Assembly: GCA_040954595.2 (NCBI GenBank)
Contig: CM082594.2
Location: 9,858,001-9,922,000 of the forward strand
Source of the DNA: Balanoglossus misakiensis
Taxonomy: Eukaryota; Hemichordata
DNA: 64,000 nt
Direction of reading: 5' to 3'
The notes under the pieces were generated by a model that worked only from the letters and a program-made list of their open reading frames with translations, was not told the origin of the DNA and did no database searches. Position numbers and translations under genes: made by a program. Shown here one piece after another: positions 12,781 to 26,640 of this stretch; position 1 is the stretch's first letter; every line of letters begins with the position of its first letter.

Positions 12781-15225
12781 TGACTCATAAAATGTCTCCC
12801 TTGGTGGAGGGCAAAACAAACAAGGATGCTTTTATTCTGCCCGGGACTATAACTTATTTAGATCTCAATTTCCCCGGGCCCTACTGACAGAAATCAGGCT
12901 TGGCAATGAGTCAGTAAATGGCATTCTACAGAAAGTGCCGATGGATTTTCGTCTGTAGACTTCGGTAAGATTTATTATCAAAACCCACAATAAACTTCAG
13001 AGGAAATTGATGAAGGGTGGTTTTCTTCTACTGATATGAAAATGCCAAGCTTAAAATGTTGTGAAGTGGGTGCAATCAGGCCCCAATAAATCTGAAGAAA
13101 GTGGTTTGCAATGTAAAACTAGTGGATGTACCTCAAAGGGATAACCAGAGTGCCTTTGATATATTTAGTTGAGATGATAAAATGTGTTTAGCAAATTTGT
13201 GATCTAGTTTACCATTGTCCACATAAAGTATTAAATCGTTGTCCCCAGTATTTCAATTTTTTATTAATTTCTAGGTTGTGATATGTTAAATCCATAACAA
13301 TGATGACTTTGAAACCATTATTTGATGGATACATTTGAAATACTTCAGAGTGACACAGTGTATGTTGAAATATTGACGAATTAAAGTGAAAGAGGTAGCT
13401 CAAATTTTTTGAGTGGGAAATTGGAATTGCCTTTGGGTATGACCCCATGAAAGAATATACCAGGAAGTGAACATGAGCAAATGCTATTAACAAGTGAAGG
13501 AACTGAGGAAATGAAAGAGGATCATTGGAATGCTTAAAAAGACAGGAAATCTATCCTGATCAGGTGCAACAGTGTCAGATTAACAATTGCACCTAGAAAA
13601 TATCATCATGCAAAGGGTTTAATTCAACATGTCTGATGCTTTTTGGAAATTAACAAAGGGATTTCAAAAGTATAACTAATTATTGATAATGATATATCTT
13701 ATCCATAAAGAATTATCAAACAGCGCCATCACTCAGTAGAAGTGAGCTAGCTGGCCCCTTAAAAATATGCATACAACTGAAACGGAATGTGTTGAGATTG
13801 GGCAATGATTGCAACATCAGTTAGAGTATTAAAAGCAATGAAGGGTATTGCAAATTTAGTCTTGATGACTTGATAAGGACGCAACCAGTAAATTCAGGTG
13901 TGTCATCAAGGAAAAGATATTGCGATTATTATCCATCTCTCGGCTGCCACTCGCACACCGACAAACATTTACAAAGCACTCCTGACCAGACTGGGTGTCT
14001 CGGTTTTGCACTCCATTTCCTCCAAATGAATTTTTGACTTGTCTTTGCTAACCGCTTTTCAGCTTGCTTCATTTACTTCTGATGGAAACTGGCACCAGTA
14101 GCCAGCCGAGCCTGTGTGGCCTGTGATTGTGCGAACAAAGGCTGAACACGTTGCAGAGAGGGTCATGTCAGAAATACAACTAAATTTGCGCAACATATAC
14201 CACCAAGAGCTGAGAAGCTCCAACAGCATGTGTGTTCATATATCCATTAAATTAATCTTGTGTGACAAATATGGTCATAAAATTTCCCTTTGGAAAGTCA
14301 TTAGGTGTTATGATCACAGTCACAGCTCCAGGTGTCTCAGCATTATTGCAGCTTTGGTGTGTTAGGCTGTGTAATACATCAAATCTCACATTTTCCCATC
14401 ATTTATAGATGACTTGCACACCATACTAATTAACTGCATGTTTAGAGCTCAGAAAACTGCAGGCAGTACAAAATGTTAAAATGTCTTTAAAAATCACACT
14501 GAATTTAATCTTCCTTGCCGATAGACACAAAGCAATAATCAGTGAACTAATTTAACAAGTCAGGATGTGTTAGAGTATTATCATGGATGTACTGGGTAGC
14601 CTTGATGTTCTATTTTTGATGTTGTATCTCTGTTGCAGTGCTTTTAACTAGTTTACTCAGTACCATGCTTTCCAGTTTCTGTTCAGTAAATGATGTGTAC
14701 ATTGCCTGCAGACATCCTGTTTGAAGAGTTTCTACTGCTTACTCTTTAGTCGGGTGACATTTTGATATTTACAAATTTGGAAACATTTACCTATTTGGAT
14801 CATTTTGCTTGCAGATCTTTACGTTCTCCAATTTAGCATTTGGTTGTTCAACACTGTTGGTACATTTTAGGTCTTAAGAATGTTGACTGCAGGCTTAATG
14901 ATTTTCAACACAACCCTAAGTGTTTCATCAGAGTAACTTCACCTGAAAGCGCTATATCTCAGCAAATGTAAATTTCAGGTAATACTTCCTACGGCACAAT
15001 TATACATTACTAATATAAAGTACATACAACAACAGTAAAAGATTCTAATGGATCATACTTAAATGCTCGTGCCTACGAGTATAATCTTATATTAATGGCT
15101 GCAAAGGTGACCCAGTGATTTGCACACAAGTCCAACCATGATTACATAATTGTTGAATAAAGTTAGAATTACCACCCTACAAATTACAGTTAATGATTAC
15201 CGTACATGCATTCCCAAGGTGTGTA
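12781..15225. other. Non-coding stretch
   Basis: Apart from the G+C-rich CCCGGG words near 12838 and 12873, I see only A+T-rich unique sequence with short frames. Nothing resembles a gene, RNA or mobile element. Confidence 0.5.
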
Positions 15226-15230
15226 ATATG

Positions 15231-15273
15231 CAGGCGCCTGTTAACAAGTTAATGTGGCGGTGTTAACGTTAAC
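15231..15273. promoter_or_regulatory. Cluster of short perfect palindromes
   Basis: Within 43 bases there is CAGGCGCCTG (15231-15240), then TTAACAAGTTAA (15241-15252, imperfect centre), then GTTAACGTTAAC (15262-15273). The first and last are perfect palindromes. GTTAAC is a half-site type recognised by HNF1-like and MYB-like factors. I have no evidence of actual binding. Confidence 0.3.
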
Positions 15274-18200
15274 TCGCAGTAAGAAAGCGAGGTCAGTCAG
15301 TCCACCCTCGAATTAATATGAAAGACACACTGCCCAGAACCGTGCTGGCCTTGAAAGTACTGATCCTGAACAAGCCTGAAATTGATTGTTACTGTTTGAA
15401 ATTCTTGGTTGATTTCTGACACAGCCAGTGAAGATGGACTCCTTGAATACAGATGGGCTTTTGGCGTCAGGAGTCGGGGAGTGTAATTTAGCGGTGTGTT
15501 TAATCCAGGTGCCAACTGACAGGCACACCTGTGGTCATTTTCCGGATTGGGAAGCAGGCTGTAATTACAAGCAGTCAGCTCAAATACTCTGAAGCATGAC
15601 ATTATTTACAGGTTGTGGTTCACTTGGTTTTATTCCAGTGGGTCTCAGTACTGCAAGGTAGTATATGTAAGGGTGTGTCAGATGGTACATATGTGATGGA
15701 CAGGATGCCACAGCAGTTTAAGTACATGCACTGGTCACTCTAAAATTTCTTGATTGAAGTTATTTTCTTCACTCGTTTTTCATTGGATATATAGAAGTCA
15801 AGCTAAGACTGGTTGAATTGACTCTAACCCAACAGCAAAATGGAAAAGTTTTGCCATCACTGATGTGGACATCACTATTCTCTGAAGAAAAAAGTCATCA
15901 CCATCACAGACACATAGCCGTAATCCTTTACTGCCATCGCATGTTTAATGATGCCATTCAGATCAGGCAGAATTACAGCCAGCATTAGCAGTAATCCATG
16001 TCTGAAAATCTCTTTCCTAACTATCTGCTGACCATTGCAGCAAGTGTGTCTGCATTGCATTTTATAGATGGACTGGATGAGACTCATGTATCTGCTGATA
16101 TACAAGGGGTCAACAGACTTGCAGTGGTTTCAATTTCAAAACGTTCAAATTGGTCAAATACAGAAAGTTCAACACTTGAGATGTACTTGAAGATCATTAC
16201 TAATATTAGTTTTTTTATCACATTTCAGCTAAATTTACCAGGTCATGGTACAGTCGGAAAAGGTCATCATGAATTTAATTTTGAATGCAAAAAAAATCTT
16301 GACCTTTTGGATTGCCCCATTCCTGGTCCTAATCACTGTAATTTTGTATCAAAGAGAGGTGCTTTGCGTCAGTGCCAGGCTGACAAATAACAAACAAACG
16401 AAAAAATGATGGAATTTTAATGAAAAGTATGGCGACAGAGGCAATCTCGAATTCACCTGTATGGTCGTCAAGTAACAATGTGTCTGATAAACGTTGCTCG
16501 CCAAGCCTCATCCTGTGAAAGAATTGCTCCTTTAATTTTCCCCGGCAAACAGTTTTTTCAATGGAGGATTGGACCTGCATGACATATTCATCCGAGAGTT
16601 CAGATAGATAGGAGTGTACAAACAACTGGTGCCAGGTTGGCGGCGACATGCCCATGTCTTGTGCAGATGGAATTTCTAAAACTGTATTAGCCTGAATCAG
16701 CCTTAGTAATCATTCAAACATGTGTGATTAATTCTCCAAAATGCATTGTAAGTCAGGACACATTTTGCACATCATACTTCACATGGCTTGAACCGTTCCA
16801 GTATTGATTGGCACCAGAGCTGGATAGATGCTGTAAAATTGATATGAAATCTGATTAGAAATCTGGTAATATGAGCCAAGACTTGGATCGTATTCGCATC
16901 AATAAAAGTGTCATTTATGTCGAGCTGATGGAGACTGTGAAACCTTTTCCAAAAAATGACAATTTTATCACAGAAATCAAAAACACACGAGAAAAAAATA
17001 AGGTTATAGCTTTGACCTAACATAGTCATTAATTAATCATTGAAATAATTTCTGTAAAATGGAATTGATAGGTTTGGATATTTGGACTACAGTTTCATAG
17101 ACAAATGTACACCGCTGAAATGCAAAGAATATGCAACGACGCATGCCCCATTAGTTTGAATTCTGCATCTGTGGTTTTGAAGTGAGCGATAGGAAATCTA
17201 CCTCACCACTGAAGTCTGTGTGGCAAATGCCCTATTGTGTTGTCTGACACAATAACAATGGAATTAGCCCCAGCCAGTTAACAGGAGAGAGCGGAAACTC
17301 CGTCATATTGCAGACAAAGTCAGCGGAACAGCAGTGGAACCCCCATGGTGCTTTTGGACAAAGTCTTTGTACAGTGTAAATTAAGATGGATGAAATGTAA
17401 CAATATGCTTGTAACAATGTTGGCAAGGGCAATGTCTGTTTTATATGGTGGGGGGATATTAATGTGTGTTTTCATATCATCTTTCATCCCCCTCCTGTGA
17501 AAGATAACGGTTTGTTCCTTAGATGACAGGGTTAATGAAAAACCTGCGAGGGATTTCCATAACTTTATTGTGCAATTGAAGTTTAACAGTTTTGTAAACT
17601 TCACTGTCACATGAGTCACGCGGCTGCGTTTTATGACAAAGTAGTTAAATGTGCACAGCTTTTGTGATAGAAATACCATTATTCCCGTCTGCAGTCGTTC
17701 ATGTCCCGTTGAATTAGTTCCAGTTTCCAGTTTAACACCTCCAGCTCGAGGCTTATACTCGTATTTGCATTCTGTTCTGCTTCAATTGGCAGAAAGTAAC
17801 AACTATTAAACAGAAAAAAAAATCTAAATGTTTATCGTTGATTAATTTTGCAGCTGTAGATGAGCTTTGATTTTCGTATACAACTAAAAGGTAGAAATGC
17901 TAGTGTAGAAATTAAGGTATTCTTATGAAGTTAAAATGGAAAATGGAAGAAAAGGGTTACCCGGTTCTAGATTTGCATTTTTTCCCAGTCGTGATTGACA
18001 TTAATGTGTCGTTCTGAAAGTGTAGAAGCGTGCGTCTTTGACGTCACAAGCGCACGTCAGGAAGGCCATGAAACTGCATGCAAGTAGATTTGTTAGCCCG
18101 ATCTGACTTTTATTGATGATTATGAATTTAAGGCTGGCTTGGATATTGACTTGATTGTGGTTTATTACCAGGTAGGCTGAGTACGTGATTTCATGGTAAA

Positions 18201-19080
18201 TGACACAACACATCAGTGTCCTTGTCAGCCCTATCAAAATAAAACACTATATCAAATAGCACTCATTCTGTACACCGCCCCTTACTGTCAGACATCTTGG
18301 CGCCACCGAATCATCTCCATAAATTGTCATTTGCTGCTTTTTCGTGACTAAAAATTATTTCTGTATTAATTCTTCCGCAGGTTTACTTCAGTTTTATTCT
18401 ACAGTGATCATTTCTGCATGTTTGTTGAACTCCAGAAAAAAAAGCTCACCATTAGACCAAAAACACCCCCAAGTCCTAAAATGCCCTTCCCTGTGGTAAC
18501 AATAGAACTTCATTGCCAAGATGGCAATTAACACAAATTACAGTGCACAAAATAATGCCAGAAAAACAGGAAAATGTAGAGCCTAATGCAACAGATACAC
18601 CACATGGGGAGATGTCACTAGAGGTAATCATTCAGCAATACAATCCTAAAAAGGCAAAGGGGGGAAGCTGTCCCATCATAAGAGCAATCAGTGAAAAATG
18701 ATATCGTTCAAAACAACTGACACGCTGTTTAGTCGGTGGTATTAAAAATGACACATCACTCATACATCATATCAGACTTAAAGCTAAAAAGTTTTTGTTT
18801 GATTTTGAGAATTTGTAATATCTAGGTGACTTTCTGACACCATCTATCACAAGTGTGGTGACATATTCATGGAGATTAGTCAGCCTTGGGTAGAATAGAT
18901 GGGTGTCTTTATACACGATCCTCCGGCCTGGATGATAGAAGATGATGCATGAAAAAAAAAATCAAATGATTGAATTCATCCCTCACATCAATCATATGAA
19001 GGGACACAGTACATTCTGATTGGCATGCATCACATTTTTACAGATTCTGTAAAGTTTGAAAGGCAAAGTAATGGTAAAAA
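15274..19080. other. Non-coding stretch
   Basis: Overlapping frames up to 130 codons lie at 15297-15602 (minus), 15998-16390 (plus), 16329-16655 (minus) and 17320-17679 (minus). None shows a family motif, and opposite-strand partners overlap or adjoin. TTGCCAAGATGGCAA near 18515 is a near-palindrome containing an AAGATGGC (YY1-type) core. A run of ten A lies at 18952-18961. Confidence 0.5.
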
Positions 19081-19085
19081 TAAAG

Positions 19086-19099
19086 CCCCCCCCCCCCCC
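19086..19099. repeat. C14 homopolymer
   Basis: Fourteen uninterrupted C, followed by AG and six A. Like the G15 tract at 5141, it is a G/C homopolymer in A+T-rich DNA. It may be a slippage site, and its length is uncertain. Confidence 0.85.
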
Positions 19100-19475
19100 A
19101 GAAAAAATGGAAATTTATTGATATGTAAATGTGATAGTAATTATACTCCTGACATTTCCACTTTGTTTCTGTTCGTATGTATTCTACTTTGGTGTTGCAT
19201 GAACAGCACTTCTGATTGGTGAATATTATGCCACGCTACAGCTTTAAACCAATCAGAAAACTTCTTACATGTCAGTGTAATATTAGCTAAGTATAACTAC
19301 ATCTTCTGATAGTGGCTGGGGTCTGATGGAGTTTGTATGCATACAGCACTGGGCAGGATTCCACACTCAAGCATCATGAATGTCTTTCCGCTGGTTTTAT
19401 TGCTTCATACAATATCAAATAGAAGAATGCTTACTTTTTGAAAAGATCTCTTTTAAAGATAACATATTGATGGGC

Positions 19476-19732
19476 CATGGCGCCATCTTGACACCGTCAA
19501 AGTGTTGCGCGCGATCATTACAACACCATTCAGCCCCCATCCATCATGTTACATATTGAATGCCGTTCTGTGGGATGGCAGGTCTACAATAATGCAGGTG
19601 GTCAATGACTTTTGTATTAGATCTTACAATGAGCGCACAGTAAGAACGTGCGGCTGATCGGATAATGAGAATTGCTTCCATGGAGAAATCCTTTCTTGTA
19701 GGAAGATGATTAGAGCAAGATGGCCGGATAAA
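19476..19732. promoter_or_regulatory. Two YY1-type motifs
   Basis: GGCGCCATCTTGAC near 19480 and GCAAGATGGCCGG near 19713 both contain the AAGATGGC/GCCATCTT core bound by YY1 in animals, in opposite orientations about 230 bases apart. The first also overlaps the palindrome GGCGCC. The motif match is seen directly. Function is inference. Confidence 0.25.
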
Positions 19733-20036
19733 CATTAAAGGAAGGAAGACAATTCTGAAATGAGTCTTTGCAGGATGTTACATTTAGATGTCGCCATCGG
19801 ACTAATCCGTACAGGACGTTATTGTCATCATGACGAGAGACAAAAATCCAGGGAAGGTCAATTTAGTTGGATAAAATATTGACAGGGTTAATGAAATCAG
19901 CAGGGGGGAAGTTTTAAATCATGATTTCTGTGCTGTGATCACAAATTGTTGGAAGTTAATAGAGCTAGGCAAGTTTTCTGGCTTCTTGATTGGATTGTTA
20001 GGTTATCTGTTCAAATTGTGATGAATGGGTAATTTA

Positions 20037-20098
20037 GCAGCTGAAGAAATGAAGGAAGGAAGGAATGTATGAACGAACAAATGAATGAGTGAAAGATA
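20037..20098. repeat. Imperfect GGAA/GAAT/GAAC tetranucleotide repeat
   Basis: Tetramers of the GAAG, GAAT, GAAC and GAGT types run through this purine-rich tract with many substitutions. It is a decayed microsatellite. Confidence 0.75.
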
Positions 20099-20398
20099 TA
20101 TACCAGGTTTTCTCTGACAGTCATGCACCGTGGTGATGGTTATTACCCCCTTTCTTATGTCTTTCCAATTTTCCTTCACGGTCAGCCGAATCGGCAATTT
20201 AATGCCATCCTTGCAAACCAACCAAACCACAGCGCTCATCAACTATTATGCACCATTATACCTTTCTCTTACAATATGAATGCAAGACGCAAACCTCAGC
20301 ATGTAGTTTCAGTGGTTGTACATGACTACGCATTAGAGAACGCGGCTTCAAGACACGGATTAGGCGTTCGGCGCAGGTTTGATTGTTTGTGAAGAATA

Positions 20399-23300
20399 AA
20401 AAGAGGTTATTCTGGTCATGTTTAATGATATAGGCATATTACACACTGTTGAGCTGGTTAACAAGATCATACAAAGATCAAAATTGTCCTGAGATTAATT
20501 TCATTCTAAATCATCAGGGGGGCTGCCTTTAAAAGGAGGATTTTCCTCTTACTGGATAATCGGCTGTCTTTGTAGGATAGAAAACCGACTGCATCTAAGT
20601 ACTGAACGTCCATGAATTGAAGATTCTTAGATGAAATCGATGGCTCAGTGCATGAGGGACGTAACACCACAGTCAATACATGCATTATCTGTAATGTTAT
20701 TTGTTGACAACTGAATTTTAGTCTGTTCATGTAAATACGAACAGAGAAGGTCCATCCAAGTGTTTGGAAGCACAGTTTTGTATTGCCGTAAGGTATTTCA
20801 TATCGTGAGACTTGTCACCAGACATGTAGGTGGGGACGTAATAGTTTCAACACAACATGATGAAATGATGTAGCTCTCTGTGCATTTGCATCTTTGTAGC
20901 GATAATTCCAAAATGTGACAGTTCATCTGGGAAATTGGAAAATAGGTTTTAAAATTTATTTTTTGTTGCGGTGGATGTGCTGACATTTTAAACTGACAAC
21001 CTCCTCAAGCGCTCATCCTAGATAATTAGTCGTCATGGTAATACTAATAGCTCGCAGTTGCTAGGAACCCAGATTTATAAGGTAACAAATTTGAGCATTC
21101 ATTTTTAGCTGAGGAATATCAAAAGCTACTGCTTTCTGTGGCGTTAGGTAGATCTCACTATAAAGATGGGTTTGATGAATGTTCTCTAAAAAATTTCAGT
21201 GCTTTGTGAAGTCATTTTTACACTAAAACATAAAAGTTAGACTTCTTTTTCAGAGATGGGCAAATGAATCACCGACTTATAAATATTTGAATAGCAATGA
21301 CAGTACAAAATAATTATGCCAACTGATTATTTATGATGTAATTTCACAGTGGGAACAGTTTTCAGAAAAACTACATTAAATAACTCTTCACAACTGAAAA
21401 CCAGAAACAATGGCAATGATGGCCATCTAGGCCCTCAGGCAGAATACGAACAATATTACACTTCAATATTTTTTTAATATCATGCTTGTAGATTGCGGTG
21501 CAAATGAGACTTTAGATGTGCACAGCCATCAAGCATATAATCTGTGTATTGTGACTGTTCTACGGTTTCCGTGGAAATATTATTAGAACAGCGATGATAA
21601 ACTTTCATGAATAAAACCAAAAGTAGTTAAAGTCATCCATCATCGGCTTAATGTTTGAGAAAAGTGGAATCATCGGACAGTTGTAATCTTGACTGGTTTA
21701 GGATGAGCTCATCATATTCCATGCTTTTCAGCTTTTCAAAGTAATTATTTATAATACCGTGAAGGCTTGTGTCCAAAAAGTAAAGAGGCCAGGAGGTACA
21801 TGTCACAATCATCTACATGTACATCATGAAGATAAAAATACTGCTAAAGGTAACTGTGTCATGGTAAAGAAACAAAATGTAGGAAGGAAATTCAACTGAT
21901 GTCTTAAGATAACATCAAGATTTTTCTCTCGGAGGAATATTATCTGTGATAATGACTCCATCAATTAATTTAATTGAGGTTTTCACACTTACAAGACAAT
22001 GATATTACTATGTGGATAAAAAGAATTGGAATATCCGCAGGGCATTTTGGATGCTGTAGTGCTGAAATCAGTTCCACTGATTTGACGTATCTCATGGGAA
22101 TATCACAAGAGTATTGTTTGAATCACCACCATAGCTGACACCCTGTTTCGGAATTGCAACCGACTTCAGTTCACCGAACATCATTTCTGCCTGGAGTATG
22201 TTTGAAGGGGACGTATTCCAGGGATATAACATTCTGCAAATTGCACTCCGTCCAAAATTATGTTGTGGTGTGCCTGTCCATGAGGAAATCAAATTTTTTT
22301 TGTTTCCTGTGTGCTTGTTAAAAACTGTATTGAAGTTTGGTCTCCCTGGACTGATTTGACTCCAGCGTGTGATTGTGGGTACAATTTACAGAGTTTTATT
22401 CCAAATTAGTACGGTAATGAGTGACCTTTGCGAGAGATATTTCCGAGTCTTGGGACATTCTATCTTTCCGAATATGACTCACAGCAGACATATATTCTTG
22501 TGAGTTGCAGTGTGTGATAATTAACAGACTATCTGTGATACCGACCATCACAAATTCTTTCACTTTCAACCATGCTACAAAAGTAAATTCTATATATAAG
22601 AAATATGGCTTTGAAAAATAAAAGATAATATTATACCCAGCATATGCATTGGAATGAATGTTGAATTATCTCCAATTGTGATTTCAATCCAAAGGAGGCC
22701 CAGAAGTTGCTTTTGTATGATATTAAACACATGAAAATTTGATCAAGTGTTGAAACATTAATTATCCGAAGCCTGTATTATAACATATTAGTTTGCTGGA
22801 AGGAAACTACAGCAGATAGTGAAGGTAGATTACCGTATGTTGAAATCTCACTCCCAAAGAAGGTCAAATAAATATTTCAGTGTTTCCTGTTGGGAAAAGG
22901 TTCCTGTTTGAAACTATTTTGCCGCATTACTTGTTCAAACAGAAGCTAGTTATTTTCATTACTGCATTGTAGATGGAGGCTTTTTGTTCATATCCTGTGT
23001 GGCTTGACACTGATGTTACAACAACTTACGTGAGATTAACCTTTTTCTCGTTTACAACATCAGGAAATTTGTGAACAGGTGAGGAAAATGTCGAGTAAAT
23101 AATTCATATTAGATTGTTAATGTGTTACCATAGCAATACATTTTGTTTTTTACACCGTGCGTAAACTTGATATATGTGTACACCAGCAAAGGTTTGGTTT
23201 CCATCGACTAACCACTGTAACACAGGTTGATAAAAGAATTTGACCACAATACTAGGTATTTGTAGCATGATAATGAGAACTTGGTTTTCACCTCAGTTTA

Positions 23301-23400
23301 CCAACTGAAATACAAAAGCTAGAATCATTCATAGGTGAACTAGTATCACCTGAATGAGGATCACATTCATTCTTTTAGAAGTGTTCAGAAATTAATAATT
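20399..23400. other. Non-coding stretch with homeodomain-rich words
   Basis: No gene or RNA was recognised. At 21961-21977, TCAATTAA-T-TTAATTGA is a perfect inverted repeat of two homeodomain-type cores, preceded by GATAATGACTCCA. An X-box-like site lies at 23124-23137 (GTTACCATAGCAAT). On the minus strand a GTAAGTGT donor-like site ends near 21994, after a short open stretch, without further support. Confidence 0.45.
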
Positions 23401-23415
23401 CAATGATAAAATTAA

Positions 23416-23730
23416 GCAATAAAACACCCCCAGCCATGGTATATCACGAGATTTTGACCAGTTCACGACATATACGCACGAGCGATAGCGAGTGCGTATA
23501 TGGAGTTGAACCGGTCAAAATCGAGTGGTATACCATGGCTGGGGGTGTTTTATTGCTATTATATTATGCCAGTATATTGAAACTTTGCATAAAACATTTT
23601 AAAAAGGCATTTTCTTTAACTATGATATATGACTGTGGTATATGGCTAATATATCACGGTCACGTGTCGTGTCTCGACCAATCAAATAGCGTGATTTACA
23701 CCATCAATATACTGGTATAATATAATAATT
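23416..23730. mobile_element. Composite double fold-back (MITE-like) element
   Basis: Two adjacent hairpins make up this stretch. Hairpin 1 has 49-base arms, 23416-23464 and 23508-23556, with most positions paired. Its loop contains a second stem, CATATACGCAC (23469-23479) with GTGCGTATATG (23492-23502). Hairpin 2 has 23-base arms, 23558-23580 and 23704-23726, with one mismatch. These arms read ATTATATTATGCCAGT... and ...ACTGGTATAATATAAT. The spacer carries GACCAATCAAATAGCG. No transposase is present, so if mobile it would be non-autonomous. A 105-codon frame crossing the element is a by-product of the palindrome. A clear target-site duplication was not identified; the flanks are just A+T-rich. 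Confidence 0.7.
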
Positions 23731-26640
23731 TAATAATGCACAAGATATGACGTCATCTGTTATATTCATTGCTGATGCATGAGAATGGATGTGGAGACTT
23801 TGAAAGCTGAGACTGATAATGGGTCAGAAGATGCACAAAATATTTCCTTTCAAAGTCTGAAGTGAAGCACATCAATTGTAAGCGTTGAAAGCAGTCGCAT
23901 AGCACTGCTAGAGTTGTAACAGTCACATCTCCAGGGTATTAAGATTCAGATATGAGTAATATGTGACTCACTTTGATTAAAAGGTACTGTACTGTGAAGG
24001 GAAACGCCAAGTCCCTACAGGCTCTGGTGTTCTAGAAACAGTCTCAAAGATCAAGTTCAAGCTGTAGTATTGAAAATCAGTTTGATTGCGTTTACAGACA
24101 AATGCACGGCAACATTACTATACACAGCTAGAAAAAAACACTGGCAGGGCCCTGAGGTATAACTCGATAACAGGGTAAAGATTTCAGAGCTGTATTCTTG
24201 ATAACCATGCACACAAAAACACACAGTCAGATATCTGATTTTTTGTTTCACTCTGACTTTCCATAGCAGCTGTGTGCTCCTCAGAGAAATTTCCTTCAAC
24301 CATTAATGGAAGACCTTGTAGGATTTCCACTACTTCCTTTAATCTGGATTTTTAATTCCATCCAGTCTAATAGCAGGTAAAATACGGAGGCCAAATCCAT
24401 GAAGTATCCAGGAAGTCACCTGCACTGTAGAATTGCCGTGAAATTGTGTTGAAAGCATTCTGTTAGGATCAGACAACCGTGTAGGTTAATGAGTTGGACA
24501 CACCATGCATAGACTTGTTTGATATCGACTGGAAATACTAATACATGTAAATGACTGTACCTGTTGAAGCAAGTCCACGATATACCATCATGTGATGAAA
24601 ATATTTATTCATGACAGGTTTAGAATATAACTGATGTGACTTCAATGAAATCAGCAAAGTATCTTATTGAATATGCTGTCCACTAAATGTTGCCCAAGTG
24701 ATATCAAGAATGTGGTCATGAAAGAACAGCAGCACTAAATTTTAAAAAGGAGAAAATAAATGATCACAAAGTTCGTTGAAAATTGAAGTCAATTCTGCAT
24801 GTGCGCACCTATACACAGCAATCCTTTGCAACCCTAAAAATTTCAAAGAAGACATTTCTATGGCAACCACCGCTAGTTTTCAGTAATAATAGAAACCCAC
24901 CAAGGACTTACTCAGATTGGTATATTTATTGCCTTTAATACATGTGGTTGCCAATATCATTTCCTTTTACCTTGAACTGTAGTTGATCTCTCTTCAAAAG
25001 AAAACTGCATGTACCAGCTGCAATCTCCGTACTCAATATGCTACTGTGTATAAACCAATTACGGTATTGATCAGGTTCATCACGTATTGATCCTGTGATC
25101 CTCGTACAAAAAAGCCAACTATCTGGCCAATATAATCAGATGTTTCTCATTTAATCGTACCCATTCACCGTTTCATACCCATTATGGTGCAATTTCAAGT
25201 ATGTGTCATAATTCCCTCTTTAAATGTCATCTAGATCTTGGCTTGTGTTGTTCCCTTTAAGGTTTTGAGATATTGCACAAGTTTGCATTTGGTGCCTTCA
25301 TGAAATAGAATGGTTCTAGTTGAAAGTTGATCTACTCAAGTGATGGTGACAAGTTACAAATTGATGGGATGTCCCGCAAAATGCTTTAAGTTCCCCATTG
25401 ATTAATTTTGTCTCTGCTCATGCTGATGTGTTCTTCATCACCCGATTTGTCGCACATCAATTCAGATGTGGTGTGAATTCTAATGCAGATGAGTGGCGTT
25501 CTGATGAACACTTTCACACCCAGTCCAACACCTGTGGTTTCATCCCTTGGGTTTTCATGTCTTCATTTGCTTCATCAATTTCAATCCACAGTTCTGGAAA
25601 ATTACCAAGGCACATGCGTATATTACCAGAAATCCTTTCTATTCGACATGTTGTTCTATCTGACCCACTTTAAACTTAAAACCTAGCGTGGCAGCTCCCT
25701 GAAAATGTATTGAACATTAAATGTGTGGATTGAAATATGCAGTGGAAAGAAATTAACAGACATTGCAGTTGATGTTTGCAGTTGTGTTGCACGTTCAACA
25801 CTCATTCTTGGATCATGTTGGACTGATATTTCTTGACTGAAAAAAGGTTTCCTATTAAGTCATCTAAAATAAGATTTATGAATATTTTTACATAGTTGGC
25901 AGTATTTCTGAGTTCATCAGTATTCAGTTTGAGTCGGTGACAGCTAGTGCCACACCCTGTTTATGTGTTGACAGCTCGTTCTAGCCAGTCATGATATTTC
26001 GTTATTTTCAGCACTTTTGACTTCATACCATGGCAACCATGGAACCTTTCTGCAGATGAATATAAAACATTCTCATTCAGCAATGCAAGCATATAGTCTC
26101 GACTATCAGTGCAATCTGAAGCAATCTGCGTACAAGCTAGTTGCAGATGATGGAGTCCCTGTATCAGTGCTGTCAAACAAATTCTCATCTTGTTAAACTT
26201 TCATCGGTGTCGGCACCAAAGACTGATGTGAGATGAATTCCCACGATGCACTCCTCTGTGAACTTTTCACTATCATGCCCAGTGCATCTTACACAGAAGG
26301 CGCCTACTCTCAATTCCTTATAGATTGCCTTTTATTCTACAAAAGCCACTCAAAGTCAAATAGCAGGCTCTGTTTGTATTACTCATGTGTTGTATTAGAC
26401 ACTATCTCAACAAAACAGATAACAGACAAATTCTGAACAAACAATTCATTTTTTTTCTAAAAGAAATGATTTGATATGACAGACTTGAGCTTTCATGTAA
26501 CTCAGCACTGACCGTCACACAAGCCAATAACTTGGTGATGTGTCCTCATATACAGTGTAATCAGAAAAACCAACAACCTACGGCTGATATATGGAGACCA
26601 AAGTCAAGACTGACAAAACCACAATTAGTGATTTCACGTT
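23731..26640. other. Non-coding stretch
   Basis: No gene was recognised. An 11-base inverted repeat, GACTTTGAAAG (23796-23806) and CTTTCAAAGTC (23847-23857), lies just right of the fold-back element. X-box-like sites lie at 24854-24867 (ATTTCTATGGCAAC) and 26025-26037 (ATACCATGGCAAC, followed at once by CATGGAACC). All frames are short. Confidence 0.5.

Noticed and set aside
23403-23720. 105-codon frame through the fold-back element
   Set aside because: The palindromic arms create complementary open frames; it has no protein features.
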